A stretch of DNA of 64,000 nucleotides from Leucobacter massiliensis (lineage in GTDB: Bacteria > Actinomycetota > Actinomycetes > Actinomycetales > Microbacteriaceae): the NCBI RefSeq assembly GCF_002982315.1, contig NZ_MWZD01000024.1:1-64000 (forward strand), in the 5' to 3' direction. Numbering within the stretch: position 1 is the first letter of the stretch; each line of letters starts with the position of its first letter. A model generated the notes under the pieces. It was not told where the DNA came from and made no database searches. It saw nothing but the letters and a program-made list of their open reading frames with translations. A program made the translations under genes and the position numbers. Positions 23,083 to 32,000 of the stretch are shown piece after piece.

Positions 23083-24108
23083 CTATGACCGCCCTGGGCT
23101 CTCCGGGCCCCCCGGGTTCTCCGGGCTTGCCCCCGGTTCCGGGCTGACCGGGTGCTCCGGGCTCTCCGGGGCGGGAACCGCCGGGGCGGAGCCCGACGCC
23201 GTCGGCACCACCGCCTGGGCGGCCCGTGCTCGCCGCCGCTTGCTCGCCCGCACGATGAACACGACCGCGGCGGCGACGAGGCCGGCGAGCACCAGCCACG
23301 GCAGAAGCACGCCGAGCAGCACGAGCGCCCCGGCGCCCGCAACGCCCAGCGAGTCGAAGCCCGCCAGCAGTCCCTCCCAGAAGTTTGCGGGGCCGCCGCC
23401 CGGCAGCGCGCTCCGGGTGCTCAGAGACACCCACACGGTCGCCTCGTCGACCTGCCCCTCAAGCGACTGCAGCTGCGCTCGGAGGCCGTCGAGCTCCTGC
23501 TGCCGCTGCGCCAGCGCGGTCTCCGCCTCGATCAGCTCGCTCGTGGTGTCGGCGCCGGCCATCAGCTGCTGCAGGCGCTCGACGGACTCCTCGAGCGCCG
23601 CGACCCGGGCCTGCAGGTCGACGTGCTGCTCGGTGACGTCGCTCGCCGAGCGGCTCTGGTCGATCACCTGGCCGACCTCCTTGACCGCGTCGAAGACCTC
23701 GTCGAGGCGGTCAGCCGGCACGCGCAGGGTGAGCTCGGCGCTCGTGCCGCCCTGCTCCCCGGCGCGCGAGACGTTCTGCGATTCGACCGTCCCGCCGCTC
23801 GCCTCGGCGATCCCGGCCACGTCCTCTGCGGCCGCTTCCGGGTCGGCGACCTCGATGGACAGCTGCGCGGTGCGGATCACCGAGCGCTCCGCCCGGCCCT
23901 CGGCCGTCGGCGCGAGGCCTTCGGCGATCCCCGACGCCGCGGAATCCTCCGCAGCCATCTCCCCGCCGGGCAACTCACGGGAGGGGAGCGCGCCGGAGCC
24001 CGCGGAGTCGCCGCCTCCGCCCGGGAGCGCGGCGCAGGCGGAGAGCGGCACGAGCAGCAGCGCGGCCGCGAGGAGCAGCGGGATGCGGGATCGGGATCTC
24101 ATGCTCAC
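23083..24108 (-). CDS. DUF4349 domain lipoprotein
   Basis: A 341-residue membrane-anchored lipoprotein. The signal peptide ends at the lipobox LSAC (Cys about 25). A low-complexity linker leads to a DUF4349 domain at about 75-240 (RTAQLSIEVADPEAAAEDV and SQNVSRAGEQGG), including a coiled coil near 160-215 (VDLQARVAALEESVERLQQL). One transmembrane helix is near 260-285 (VLLGVLLPWLVLAGLVAAAVVF), followed by a basic stop-transfer stretch and a Pro/Ser/Glu-rich tail. DUF4349 proteins have no settled function. ATG 24108 or 24102 could start it. It is convergent with the ABM-protein gene. Confidence 0.82.
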   Translation of the reverse strand: MSMRSRSRIPLLLAAALLLVPLSACAALPGGGGDSAGSGALPSRELPGGEMAAEDSAASGIAEGLAPTAEGRAERSVIRTAQLSIEVADPEAAAEDVAGIAEASGGTVESQNVSRAGEQGGTSAELTLRVPADRLDEVFDAVKEVGQVIDQSRSASDVTEQHVDLQARVAALEESVERLQQLMAGADTTSELIEAETALAQRQQELDGLRAQLQSLEGQVDEATVWVSLSTRSALPGGGPANFWEGLLAGFDSLGVAGAGALVLLGVLLPWLVLAGLVAAAVVFIVRASKRRRARAAQAVVPTASGSAPAVPAPESPEHPVSPEPGASPENPGGPESPGRS

Positions 24109-24183
24109 ACCCTACGTTCGACCCCCGGCATCCTGCTCCGAGTGGTCTGCGCCGCCGCCGTGAGTGACCGGATCGTTACCCCC

Positions 24184-24213
24184 GGGTGCGGGTGCGGGTG
24201 CGGGTGCGGGTGC
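24184..24213. repeat. hexamer microsatellite (GGGTGC)x5
   Basis: Five perfect copies of GGGTGC followed by a decayed one, in the gap between the lipoprotein gene and the transporter gene. It is a short tandem repeat likely to vary between strains. Confidence 0.85.
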
Positions 24214-24300
24214 GGCTCCGGGGCCGGGGCCGGCCCCGGGCGCTGGCACGGACCGGGATCCGGGGCCCGCGCCGGGAATCCGGAGACCCGGCGCCCGGCC

Positions 24301-25533
24301 TCAGGGCAGCGGTAGCGACAGGGTCCCGGTGTCGGCCGGCGGCTCGATGCTCCGTCCCCGGAGATCCGGTATCCAGCGCATGGTGGCGGCTGCGACCACG
24401 GCGGCCACCGCGAGCAGCGCCGCCGAGACCAGGATGGCTCCGGGGGCGCCTCCGGCGTCGATCGCGATGCCCGCGAGCGCCGATCCCGAGGCGACGCCCA
24501 CGAGCTGGCCCGTGCCGATCCACCCGTAGGCCTCGGCCGTCTCCGAGAAGCGCACCGTCGAGCTCACGATGTTCGAGATCGCCGCGAAGACGGGGGCGGT
24601 GCCGAGGCCTCCGATGAAGAGCACGACGCTGAGCCACCACATGTTCAGGCTGACGAGGCAGGCGGCGGTGCCCGCGAGCACGAGGGAGATCCGCAGCAGC
24701 GGCGACCAGGGCCGCATGGCGCGGTGCCCGATGATCAGGCCGCCGACGAGCGATCCCCCCGCGAAGATCGCGAGCACGATGCCCGACTCCATGCTGCCGT
24801 GGCCGCCTCCGTGGCCGTCGTCGACGCTGAAGGCCGCGACGATCGCCGCCTCGATCGCGGCGAAGGAGGCGACGAAGAAGAAGCCGATCACCGTCGAGAT
24901 GACGACCGTCGGGTAGCGCAGCACCGCGCCGAGACCGCGGCGGGACGGCGGCAGCTGCACCTCTCCGAGCGCCGGGCTCATGATGAACCAGGCGCCGCCC
25001 CCGAGCAGGAAGGCGGCGGCGACGCACAGGCCGGCGGCCGTGCCGAACTGCGAGGACACGAAGACCGCGACGACCGGGCCGAGCACCCAGATGATCTCCT
25101 GCGCCGAGGCGTCGAGCGAGAAGAGGGCCGAGAGCTGCCGGCCGGGCACGAGCTTCGGGTACAGGGTGCGGACGGCGGGCGTGACCGGCGGCGTGGAGAG
25201 GCCGACGAGCAGGGCGAGCAGCACCACGACGGGGAGCGGCAAGCGGGTCAGCCCGATCGTCACGAGCAGGGCGGCGCACAGCACGGAGGTGACGCTGAGC
25301 ACCCGTCGCATGCCCCACCGCCCCATCAGGCGGCTGCTGAGCGGGCCGGACACGGCCTGGCCGACGCTCTGCGTCGCCAGCACGAGGCCCGCCGAGGTGA
25401 AGTCGCCGAAGGTGAGCTGGATGTGCAGCAGCACGATGATCGAGAGCATCCCGAAGGGGAAGCGGGCCATGAGCTGCGAGAAGAGGACGCGGAAGACACC
25501 CGGATTCCTGCTCAGATCACGATAGATGCCCAT
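24301..25533 (-). CDS. MFS transporter
   Basis: A 410-residue major facilitator with 12 predicted helices. The loop after helix 2 carries SRLMGRWGMRRVLSV, the MFS A-motif region. GGLIIGHRAMRPWSP marks the corresponding loop in the second half, and a His/Gly-rich patch (DDGHGGGHG) lies between the halves. The substrate is unknown; the shape is that of the drug/metabolite exporters with a nearby repressor site. The ATG at 25533 has no ribosome site. TATACT on the minus strand ends six bases upstream of it, so the message is predicted to be leaderless. A 6-3-6 palindrome overlaps the -35 position. Confidence 0.84.
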   Translation of the reverse strand: MGIYRDLSRNPGVFRVLFSQLMARFPFGMLSIIVLLHIQLTFGDFTSAGLVLATQSVGQAVSGPLSSRLMGRWGMRRVLSVTSVLCAALLVTIGLTRLPLPVVVLLALLVGLSTPPVTPAVRTLYPKLVPGRQLSALFSLDASAQEIIWVLGPVVAVFVSSQFGTAAGLCVAAAFLLGGGAWFIMSPALGEVQLPPSRRGLGAVLRYPTVVISTVIGFFFVASFAAIEAAIVAAFSVDDGHGGGHGSMESGIVLAIFAGGSLVGGLIIGHRAMRPWSPLLRISLVLAGTAACLVSLNMWWLSVVLFIGGLGTAPVFAAISNIVSSTVRFSETAEAYGWIGTGQLVGVASGSALAGIAIDAGGAPGAILVSAALLAVAAVVAAATMRWIPDLRGRSIEPPADTGTLSLPLP

Positions 25534-25539
25534 CAGAGC

Positions 25540-25567
25540 AGTATACGGTCGAAATGGTCATAATGAA
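25540..25567 (-). promoter_or_regulatory. leaderless promoter of the MFS gene
   Basis: On the minus strand, TTCATT (25567-25562) and TATACT (25545-25540) are 16 bases apart, and the predicted start point falls on the A of the ATG at 25533. Confidence 0.6.
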
Positions 25568-25577
25568 CAGCGTTCAT
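25563..25577. promoter_or_regulatory. palindromic operator ATGAAC-AGC-GTTCAT
   Basis: A perfect 6-3-6 palindrome overlapping the -35 element of the MFS promoter, the position expected for a TetR- or MarR-type repressor. No such regulator gene is in the window. Confidence 0.6.
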
Positions 25578-25720
25578 AGACGGATTCCGCGGCGATCGGC
25601 CCGCGATTCCACGCATATGCGTTCGTGCCCCGCACCGCTCGGCACTGCCGGGCACGGCGCGGGGCACGACGGCGGCGCTCAGGCGCCGGGGGTGCTGGTG
25701 GAGTACACCGTTCCGCCGCC

Positions 25721-27274
25721 CTACGCGCGGCGGCCGGAGCGCCGGCGTCCGCCGCCCTGCGACTCTCCGCCCTGGCCCTGACGCTGCCCGCGAGGCTGGC
25801 CCTGGGAGGCCTGCGAGCCGCGCCCGCCGTGGCCGCCCTGAGACCCAGCGGTCCGGCCCGAGCGCTGGCCCCCGGCCTCGCCGCCACGATCCCGTCCCGC
25901 CTGCTGCGTGCCGGCCGCCGCCCCCGCGCCGCGGCCGCGGCCGCCGCGCGAGCGCTTGCGCTTCGCGTTCGCGCCCTGCGAGGAGCCCTGTCCGGCCGGG
26001 GCGTGCCCGGCGGCCCGCTGCTGCTCGGCCTGCGCGGCCGCCCTCCGGCGCTCGATCTCGCGCGGGTCGACGCGGGGCGCCACCTCGCCGATGAGCGCCA
26101 GCACCTCCGGGTCCGCGCTCGCGGCCGAGGGGTCGACCGGCCGCGGCGTGACGCGGATCTTCGCCGCGCGCATGATCTGGCGCATCTCGCCGCGCTGCTC
26201 CGGCAGCACGAGCGTCACCACATCGCCCTCGTTGCCCGCGCGGGCCGTGCGGCCGGAGCGGTGCAGATAGGCCTTGTGCTCCACGGGCGGGTCGACGTGC
26301 ACCACGAGGTCGACGCCGTCGACGTGCACGCCGCGGGCTGCGACGTCGGTCGCCACCAGCACCCGCGCCTCGCCGCTGACGAACTCGGCGAGGTTGCGGT
26401 CGCGCGCGTTCTGCGACAGATTGCCCTGCAGCTCGACCGCGGGGATGCCGCGCGCCGTGAGCTGCTTGGCGAGCTTCTTCGCCTGGTGCTTCATGCGGGT
26501 GAAGAAGATGCGGCGAGCCGTGCCGCTCGCGAGCGCCTCGATGAGCGCGTCCTTCTGCTCCTTGCCCGCGACCTCGAAGACGTGATGGGTGAGCTGCGGC
26601 ACCGGGCTCTCGGCGCTGTCGACCGAGTGCAGGATCGGATCGTGGAGGTACTTCTTCACGATGTTGTCGACCCCGTTGTCGAGGGTCGCGCTGAAGAGCA
26701 GCCGCTGGCCCTGCTTCGGGGTCTTGTTGAGGATGCGGGTGACGACGGGCAGGAAGCCCATGTCGGCCATGTGATCGGCCTCGTCGAGCACCGTGATCTC
26801 GACGCCGTCGAGGCTCACGAGCCCCTGGCGCATCAGGTCGTCGAGACGGCCGGGTGCGGCGACGACGATGTCGACCCCGGCTTCGAGCGCCGCCTCCTGG
26901 CGACGCTGCGGGATCCCGCCGAAGATGGTGGTGACCTTGACGCCGAGGGGATCGGCGAGCATCTTGACGGTCTCGGCGATCTGCGTGACGAGCTCGCGGG
27001 TGGGCGCGAGCACGATGCCCCGGGGGCGGCTGGGACGGCGCTTCGCGGCGGCGTTCTCGGCCAGGTTCGCGACGAGCGGAATGCCGAAGGCGATGGTCTT
27101 GCCGGATCCGGTGCGGCCGCGGCCGAGGACGTCGCGTCCGGCGAGCGTATCGGGCAGCGTGTCGCGCTGGATGGGGAAGGGGGCGGACTTGCCGTTCTTC
27201 TCGAGCGCGTGCGCGATCGCCTCGGGCACGCCGAGCGCGATGAAGGACGGGGTTTCGGGGGTCTGTGCGGTCAC
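25721..27274 (-). CDS. DEAD-box RNA helicase, RhlE-like
   Basis: A 517-residue cytoplasmic RNA helicase. The Q motif is within the first 30 residues, motif I is GRGRTGSGKT near 55, then PTRELVTQ, DEAD in VLDEADHM, SATL, and HRSGRTARAG in the second RecA domain. The C terminus from about 410 is a disordered Gly/Arg/Gln-rich tail for RNA binding. It is the second DEAD-box helicase in the window but shorter and without the DbpA domain of the one at 5891-8203. The GTG start at 27274 follows AGGAAAGG. Such proteins assist ribosome assembly or RNA decay, especially in cold. Confidence 0.87.
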   Translation of the reverse strand: MTAQTPETPSFIALGVPEAIAHALEKNGKSAPFPIQRDTLPDTLAGRDVLGRGRTGSGKTIAFGIPLVANLAENAAAKRRPSRPRGIVLAPTRELVTQIAETVKMLADPLGVKVTTIFGGIPQRRQEAALEAGVDIVVAAPGRLDDLMRQGLVSLDGVEITVLDEADHMADMGFLPVVTRILNKTPKQGQRLLFSATLDNGVDNIVKKYLHDPILHSVDSAESPVPQLTHHVFEVAGKEQKDALIEALASGTARRIFFTRMKHQAKKLAKQLTARGIPAVELQGNLSQNARDRNLAEFVSGEARVLVATDVAARGVHVDGVDLVVHVDPPVEHKAYLHRSGRTARAGNEGDVVTLVLPEQRGEMRQIMRAAKIRVTPRPVDPSAASADPEVLALIGEVAPRVDPREIERRRAAAQAEQQRAAGHAPAGQGSSQGANAKRKRSRGGRGRGAGAAAGTQQAGRDRGGEAGGQRSGRTAGSQGGHGGRGSQASQGQPRGQRQGQGGESQGGGRRRSGRRA

Positions 27275-27640
27275 GGGGACCTTTCCTGCTGGTGCGGCGG
27301 CGGCGCGGGCCAGCCCCGTGCGGTGCGGCCCGTGGGCGGGCCTCGGCTGCGGGGGCGGCTACGCGCGTCGCTGCGAATCGGCGAGTGCGCGGGATCGCGC
27401 ATCCGTTCGCCGCGGAGAGTCTGAGCGTGCCGGCCGCGTGCGTCGGGGACGCGCGCGGCATGGATCCCGATCCCGATCTGGATCCCGACCCCGGCACTGG
27501 AAAATCAGCGACGATGGGGGCGGCTCGCGCCGTCCCGTGCATCCATCGTAGCGTGCAGAAGCTGCGGAACGCGGAAGAACCGCGATTCTGCACCCGCGAC
27601 ACGCCGCTGGGCCGCCCGCGTGCTCTGGCAGGATCGGTGC
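27275..27640. other. 366-base divergent gap with a stem-loop
   Basis: This lies between the RhlE-like gene (minus) and the GNAT-AAA+ gene (plus). It has GATCCCGAT-type short repeats near 27465-27490 and the hairpin at 27553-27593. I see no supported gene in it. Confidence 0.45.
27553..27593. promoter_or_regulatory. nested inverted repeat upstream of the GNAT-AAA+ gene
   Basis: GTGCAGAA (27553-27560) pairs with TTCTGCAC (27586-27593), with GCGG/CCGC pairing inside. It lies 48 bases before the start codon in a region that must hold the promoter, so an operator or a 5'-UTR hairpin is more likely than a terminator. Confidence 0.45.
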
Positions 27641-28927
27641 ATGGGACGCATACACATCCGGGACTTTCACGACGACGACCTCGACGCGGTCGTGCGTCTC
27701 TGGTGGGAGGCCAGGTCCTCCTCGGAGCAGCCGGTCTACTCCCTCGCCGAGGTCACGGCCTCCTGCCGCGAGGATCACGCCGTGGTGGCGGTGCGGGATG
27801 AGGAGATCGTCGCCGCGGCGGTGGGACGCGCCGCCCACGCCCAGGGCTGGGTGGTGTTCTTCGGGATCGCGGAGCAGGCGCGATCCGAGAACGTCTCGGG
27901 ACAGCTGCTCGACGCGCTCGAACGGCGCATGACCCCGCTGGGCCTCTCGACGCTCTCGGTGCTGATGCCGGAGGGGAGCCGGCTCGACCTGCTCACCTCG
28001 AACGGCTTCGAGCTGCGCTACGGGCTGCGATACCTGGAGCGGCACATGCCGGTGCAGCGGCGCGAGCTCGATCTGCTGAAGGACCTCGGCGGGCGGATCC
28101 TGCCGCGCCACCTCTGGGAGCAGGTGGCCGGCATGCGCCGGGAGAAGCAGCTGCTCGAGGAGCGCCTGGTGGCGCCCCTCGCGCAGCCCGATCTGGCCGA
28201 CCGCTACGGCGTCGTGCCTCCGCGGGCGGTGATGCTGTTCGGGCCGCCCGGCACCGGCAAGACGACCTTCGCGAAGGCGGTCGCCTCCCGCCTCGACTGG
28301 CCCTTCGTCGAGGTCTTCCCCTCGCGGCTCGGCGACGGGCGCAGCAGCATGGCCTCCTCGCTGCGGGCCGTGTTCGAGCGGATCGACGAGCTGGAGCACG
28401 GGGTCGTCTTCATCGACGAGGTCGAGGAGATCGCCTCGCAGCGCAGCGACCCGCCCACGCCGACACAGGGCGTGACGAACGAGCTGCTGAAGATCGTGGC
28501 CGACTTCCGGGCCCGGGAGGGAATGCTGCTGATCTGCGCCACCAATTTCGTACGGGCGCTCGATGCGGCCTTCCTGCGCCACGGGCGCTTCGACTACGTG
28601 CTGCCGATCGGCCTGCCGGACGCGGAGGCGCGGGAGGCGATCTGGCGTCGCTACGTGCCCGCGGAGATCGCCGCCGACGTCGACTTCGGCCGCCTGGTCG
28701 AGCTGAGCGACGGGCTGACACCCGCGGACATCGAGTACGCGGGCCGGCGCGCCTCCCAGGAGGCGCTCGGCCGCGCGCTCGCCTCGGGGGTCGGAAGCCG
28801 CCCGCACGAGCGCGCCGAGCTGACCACGGACGACTACCTCGGCGCGCTCTCGGTGACGCGCGCGACGGTCTCCGCGGAGCAGCAGGCGGCGTTCCTGGAG
28901 GACATCGAGGAGATCGCGCGGCTGTAG
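27641..28927 (+). CDS. GNAT-like N terminus fused to AAA+ ATPase
   Basis: A 428-residue protein of unusual architecture. Residues 1-135 look like a GNAT acetyltransferase fold (IHIRDFHDDDLDAVVRLWWEA at the start, NGFELRYGLRYLER at the end). The acetyl-CoA loop is degenerate (NVSGQL around 84-89), so catalysis is uncertain. A helical linker (136-190) precedes a classic AAA+ module: Walker A GPPGTGKT (201-208), Walker B VVFIDE (255-260), sensor 1 Asn302 in CATN, and arginine-finger candidates Arg313 and Arg316 in FLRHGRFD. The module resembles FtsH/Cdc48-type ATPases but lacks a protease domain. The ATG at 27641 was chosen because homology starts there. The gene stands alone. Its role is unknown; a remodelling ATPase with an acyl-CoA-sensing or acetylating head is one idea. 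Confidence 0.75.
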   Translation: MGRIHIRDFHDDDLDAVVRLWWEARSSSEQPVYSLAEVTASCREDHAVVAVRDEEIVAAAVGRAAHAQGWVVFFGIAEQARSENVSGQLLDALERRMTPLGLSTLSVLMPEGSRLDLLTSNGFELRYGLRYLERHMPVQRRELDLLKDLGGRILPRHLWEQVAGMRREKQLLEERLVAPLAQPDLADRYGVVPPRAVMLFGPPGTGKTTFAKAVASRLDWPFVEVFPSRLGDGRSSMASSLRAVFERIDELEHGVVFIDEVEEIASQRSDPPTPTQGVTNELLKIVADFRAREGMLLICATNFVRALDAAFLRHGRFDYVLPIGLPDAEAREAIWRRYVPAEIAADVDFGRLVELSDGLTPADIEYAGRRASQEALGRALASGVGSRPHERAELTTDDYLGALSVTRATVSAEQQAAFLEDIEEIARL

Positions 28928-29087
28928 CCGGGGCTCTGCGCGGCGCCGCTCCCGCGTGGCTGCGGCAGGGCCTTCGGGCGGGGCCGCTCCGGCGCGGATC
29001 CGGCCGGCGGCCCGTGCGTGTCGGTGGTTCGCGGTAGCTTCGTCGTGACGGCGCGAAGGGCGTGCCGCGGCAGCGGAGGAGGGCAGC

Positions 29088-32000
29088 GTGTTCCTGCAGC
29101 AGCGCAGCGTGGGCGGCGAGCGCCTGGTGACGAGCGCCAGCGATCTGACGGCCGCGAGCGCCTGCGAGTTCGCCTTCCTGCGCCGCGTGGACGCGAAACT
29201 GGGCCGCGAGGTCGAGGTGCCGCCCGACGACGACCCGATGCTGGCGCGGGCCGCGCGCCTGGGGGACGCGCACGAGGAGCGCACGCTCGCGGCGTATCGC
29301 GCGCGCTGGGGCGCGGGAACCGCAGAGGAGGGCGGGGTGGTCGAGGTCCCGCGGCCGGCGTCGATGGGCGAGGCGGATCTGGTGGCCGTCGCCGAGCAGA
29401 CCCTCACGGTGCTCGGCGGCCGTGCCCAGCTGGTGTTCCAGGCGACCTTCTTCGAGCCGGCGCAGCGGCCCGCGACGGCGGACGAGCCCGAGATCGGCTT
29501 CGTCGGCTTCGCCGACTTCCTGCAGCGGCTGCCGGGCGGTGCCTTCGAGGTGCAGGACACGAAGCTCGCACGCCGCGCCAAGGTCACTGCGCTCATGCAG
29601 CTCGCCGCCTACGCCGAGCAGCTGGAGCGGCTGGGCGTGCCGGTAGCGGCCGAGGCGGTGCTGATCCTCGGCGACGGGACGCGCTCACGGCACCGGCTCG
29701 CCGACATCGCGCCCGTGTTCCGCGCCCGCCGCGAGCGGCTGCACCGGATCCTGATCGACCGCGTCATGGCGACCGGGGATGACGGGAGCCGCGAGGGCGC
29801 GGCACCGGTCGCCTGGGGCGCCGCGGGAGTCGCCGCCTGCGGCCGCTGCGAGGTCTGCGTGCCGGAGGCGGAGCGCACGCGCGACCCGCTGCTCATCGCG
29901 GGCATCCGTCGCGGCCAGCGCGACGCGCTCGTCGAGGCTGGGCTCGGCACCATCGACGAGGTGGCGGCGCTCGGCGCTGCCGCCCTGCCGGCGATTCCCG
30001 GGATCGGGGAGGCCACGCTCGCGCGGATCGTCGCGCAGGCGCGGGCGCAGGCGGCGGCCGTGCCGGGGAAGCCCCCGCCGGTCCGCATCGTCGACGCGGG
30101 AGCCCTCGCGGCGATTCCCGCGCCCGACCCGGGCGACCTGTTCTTCGACTTCGAGGGCGATCCGATGTTCCGAGAGCCCGGAGACGATGAGACCGCCCGG
30201 TGGGGGATCGACTACCTCTTCGGCATGGTCGACGCGCAGGAGCGCTTCACGCCGCTCTGGGCGCACGACCTCGAGGCCGAGAAGGAGGCGCTGCTGCGCT
30301 TCCTCGCACTCGTCGCCGAGCGGCGCAGGCGGCACCCGGGCATGCACATCTACCACTACGCCGCCTACGAGCGCAGCCACCTGCTCGGCATCGCCGCCCG
30401 GCACGGGGTCGGCGAGGCCGAGGTCGATCGGCTGCTGCGCGAGCACGTGCTCGTCGATCTCTACCCGATCGTGCGGCAGGCGCTGCGCATCGGCTCCCGC
30501 TCCTACTCGATCAAGAAGCTCGAACCGCTGTACATGGGGGCCGAGCTGCGCGACGAAGGCGGCGTGACGAGCGGCGCCCAATCCGTGACCGAGTACGCCG
30601 AGGCGAGCGCCCAGCTGGCCTCGGAGGACCAGGCCGAGCGGGCTGAGGGACAGCGTCGCCTCGACGCGATCGCCGACTACAACCGCTACGACTGCGTCTC
30701 CACGTTGCGGCTGCGCGACTGGCTGCTCGGCATCGCCGCGGAGCACGGCGTCGCACCCTATGCGGCGAACGCGGTGCTCGCCGAGGACGAGGGCCCCGCC
30801 TTCACGGTCAGCCCCGTCGCGGCGGCCCTTGCCGGACACGCGGCGGCGGCGGCAAGCGAGCGCGATCGGATCGCGGCCGCCCTCGCCGCGAGCGCCATCG
30901 ACTACCATCAGCGCGAGCAGAAGGCGTTCTGGTGGGCGCACTACGCGCGCCTCGTGGATCCCGTCGAGGACTGGGCCGACACCCGGGACGTGCTGATCGT
31001 GGACCCGGCGCTCAGCCGGGTGCGCGAGGACTGGTTCGTGCCGCCGCGCGGGCGAGCGGAGCGCCGCCGCCTGCTGCTGCGGGGCGAGCTCGCACCGGGC
31101 AGCAGCCTGCGCGCCGGCGAGGTCACCCTGCTCTACGAGCACCCGCCGCCCTTCCCGCAGCCCGGCGCGGCGCCGGGCGCGCGCGGGGCGCGGCGCGCCA
31201 CCGTGCTCGAACGCGGCGACGACGGGGTGCTCGTCGAGGAGTACGCGCCGCCCTCGGGTCCGCACGCGGCGCTGCCCATCGCGCTCGTGCCCGGTCCGCC
31301 GCCGCGTGCCGGGGCGCAGCAGGGCGCGATCGAGGAGTGGGGCCGGGCGCTCGCCGAAGCGCTCGACCGCGGCGAGCTCCCGCGCGATCCCGTGGTCGAG
31401 CTGATCCGCCGGGTGCCGCCGAGGCTCGCGGACGGTGAGCCGCTCGTCGCCGTCGGCTCCGGGACAGCGCTCGCAGCCGCCGACGGTGACTCCGAGGCCC
31501 GTGCCATCGGGGCCGTCACCGCGAGCCTGCTAGGCCTCGACCACGGGTACCTCGCGGTGCAGGGCCCGCCCGGCACGGGCAAGACGTTTCTCGCGGCCCG
31601 CGTCATCCGGCGGCTGGCCGAACGGCACGGCTGGCACATCGGCGTGGTGGCGCAGTCGCACCGCGTCGTCGAGAACGTGCTGAGCGGGGTGGTGGCGGCC
31701 GGGCTCGAGCCGGCGCTCGTGGGCAAAGTGCCGCAGGGCGGGCGGCTCGCGCCCGGCGACCCCGGGCCTCCGTACACCGTGCTGCCAGCGAACGGGCAAC
31801 TGCGCTTCGCGGCCGGGCACCGCTCGGCGGGGCGCGGCTGCGTGATCGGCGGCACCGCGTGGGACTTCGCCAACGAAGCGCGCTTCGAGCGGCGCGGTCT
31901 CGATCTGCTCGTCATCGACGAGGCCGGGCAGTTCTCACTCGCCCCGACCATCGCCGCCTCCGCGGCCGCGAAACGGCTGCTCCTGCTCGGCGACCCGCAG

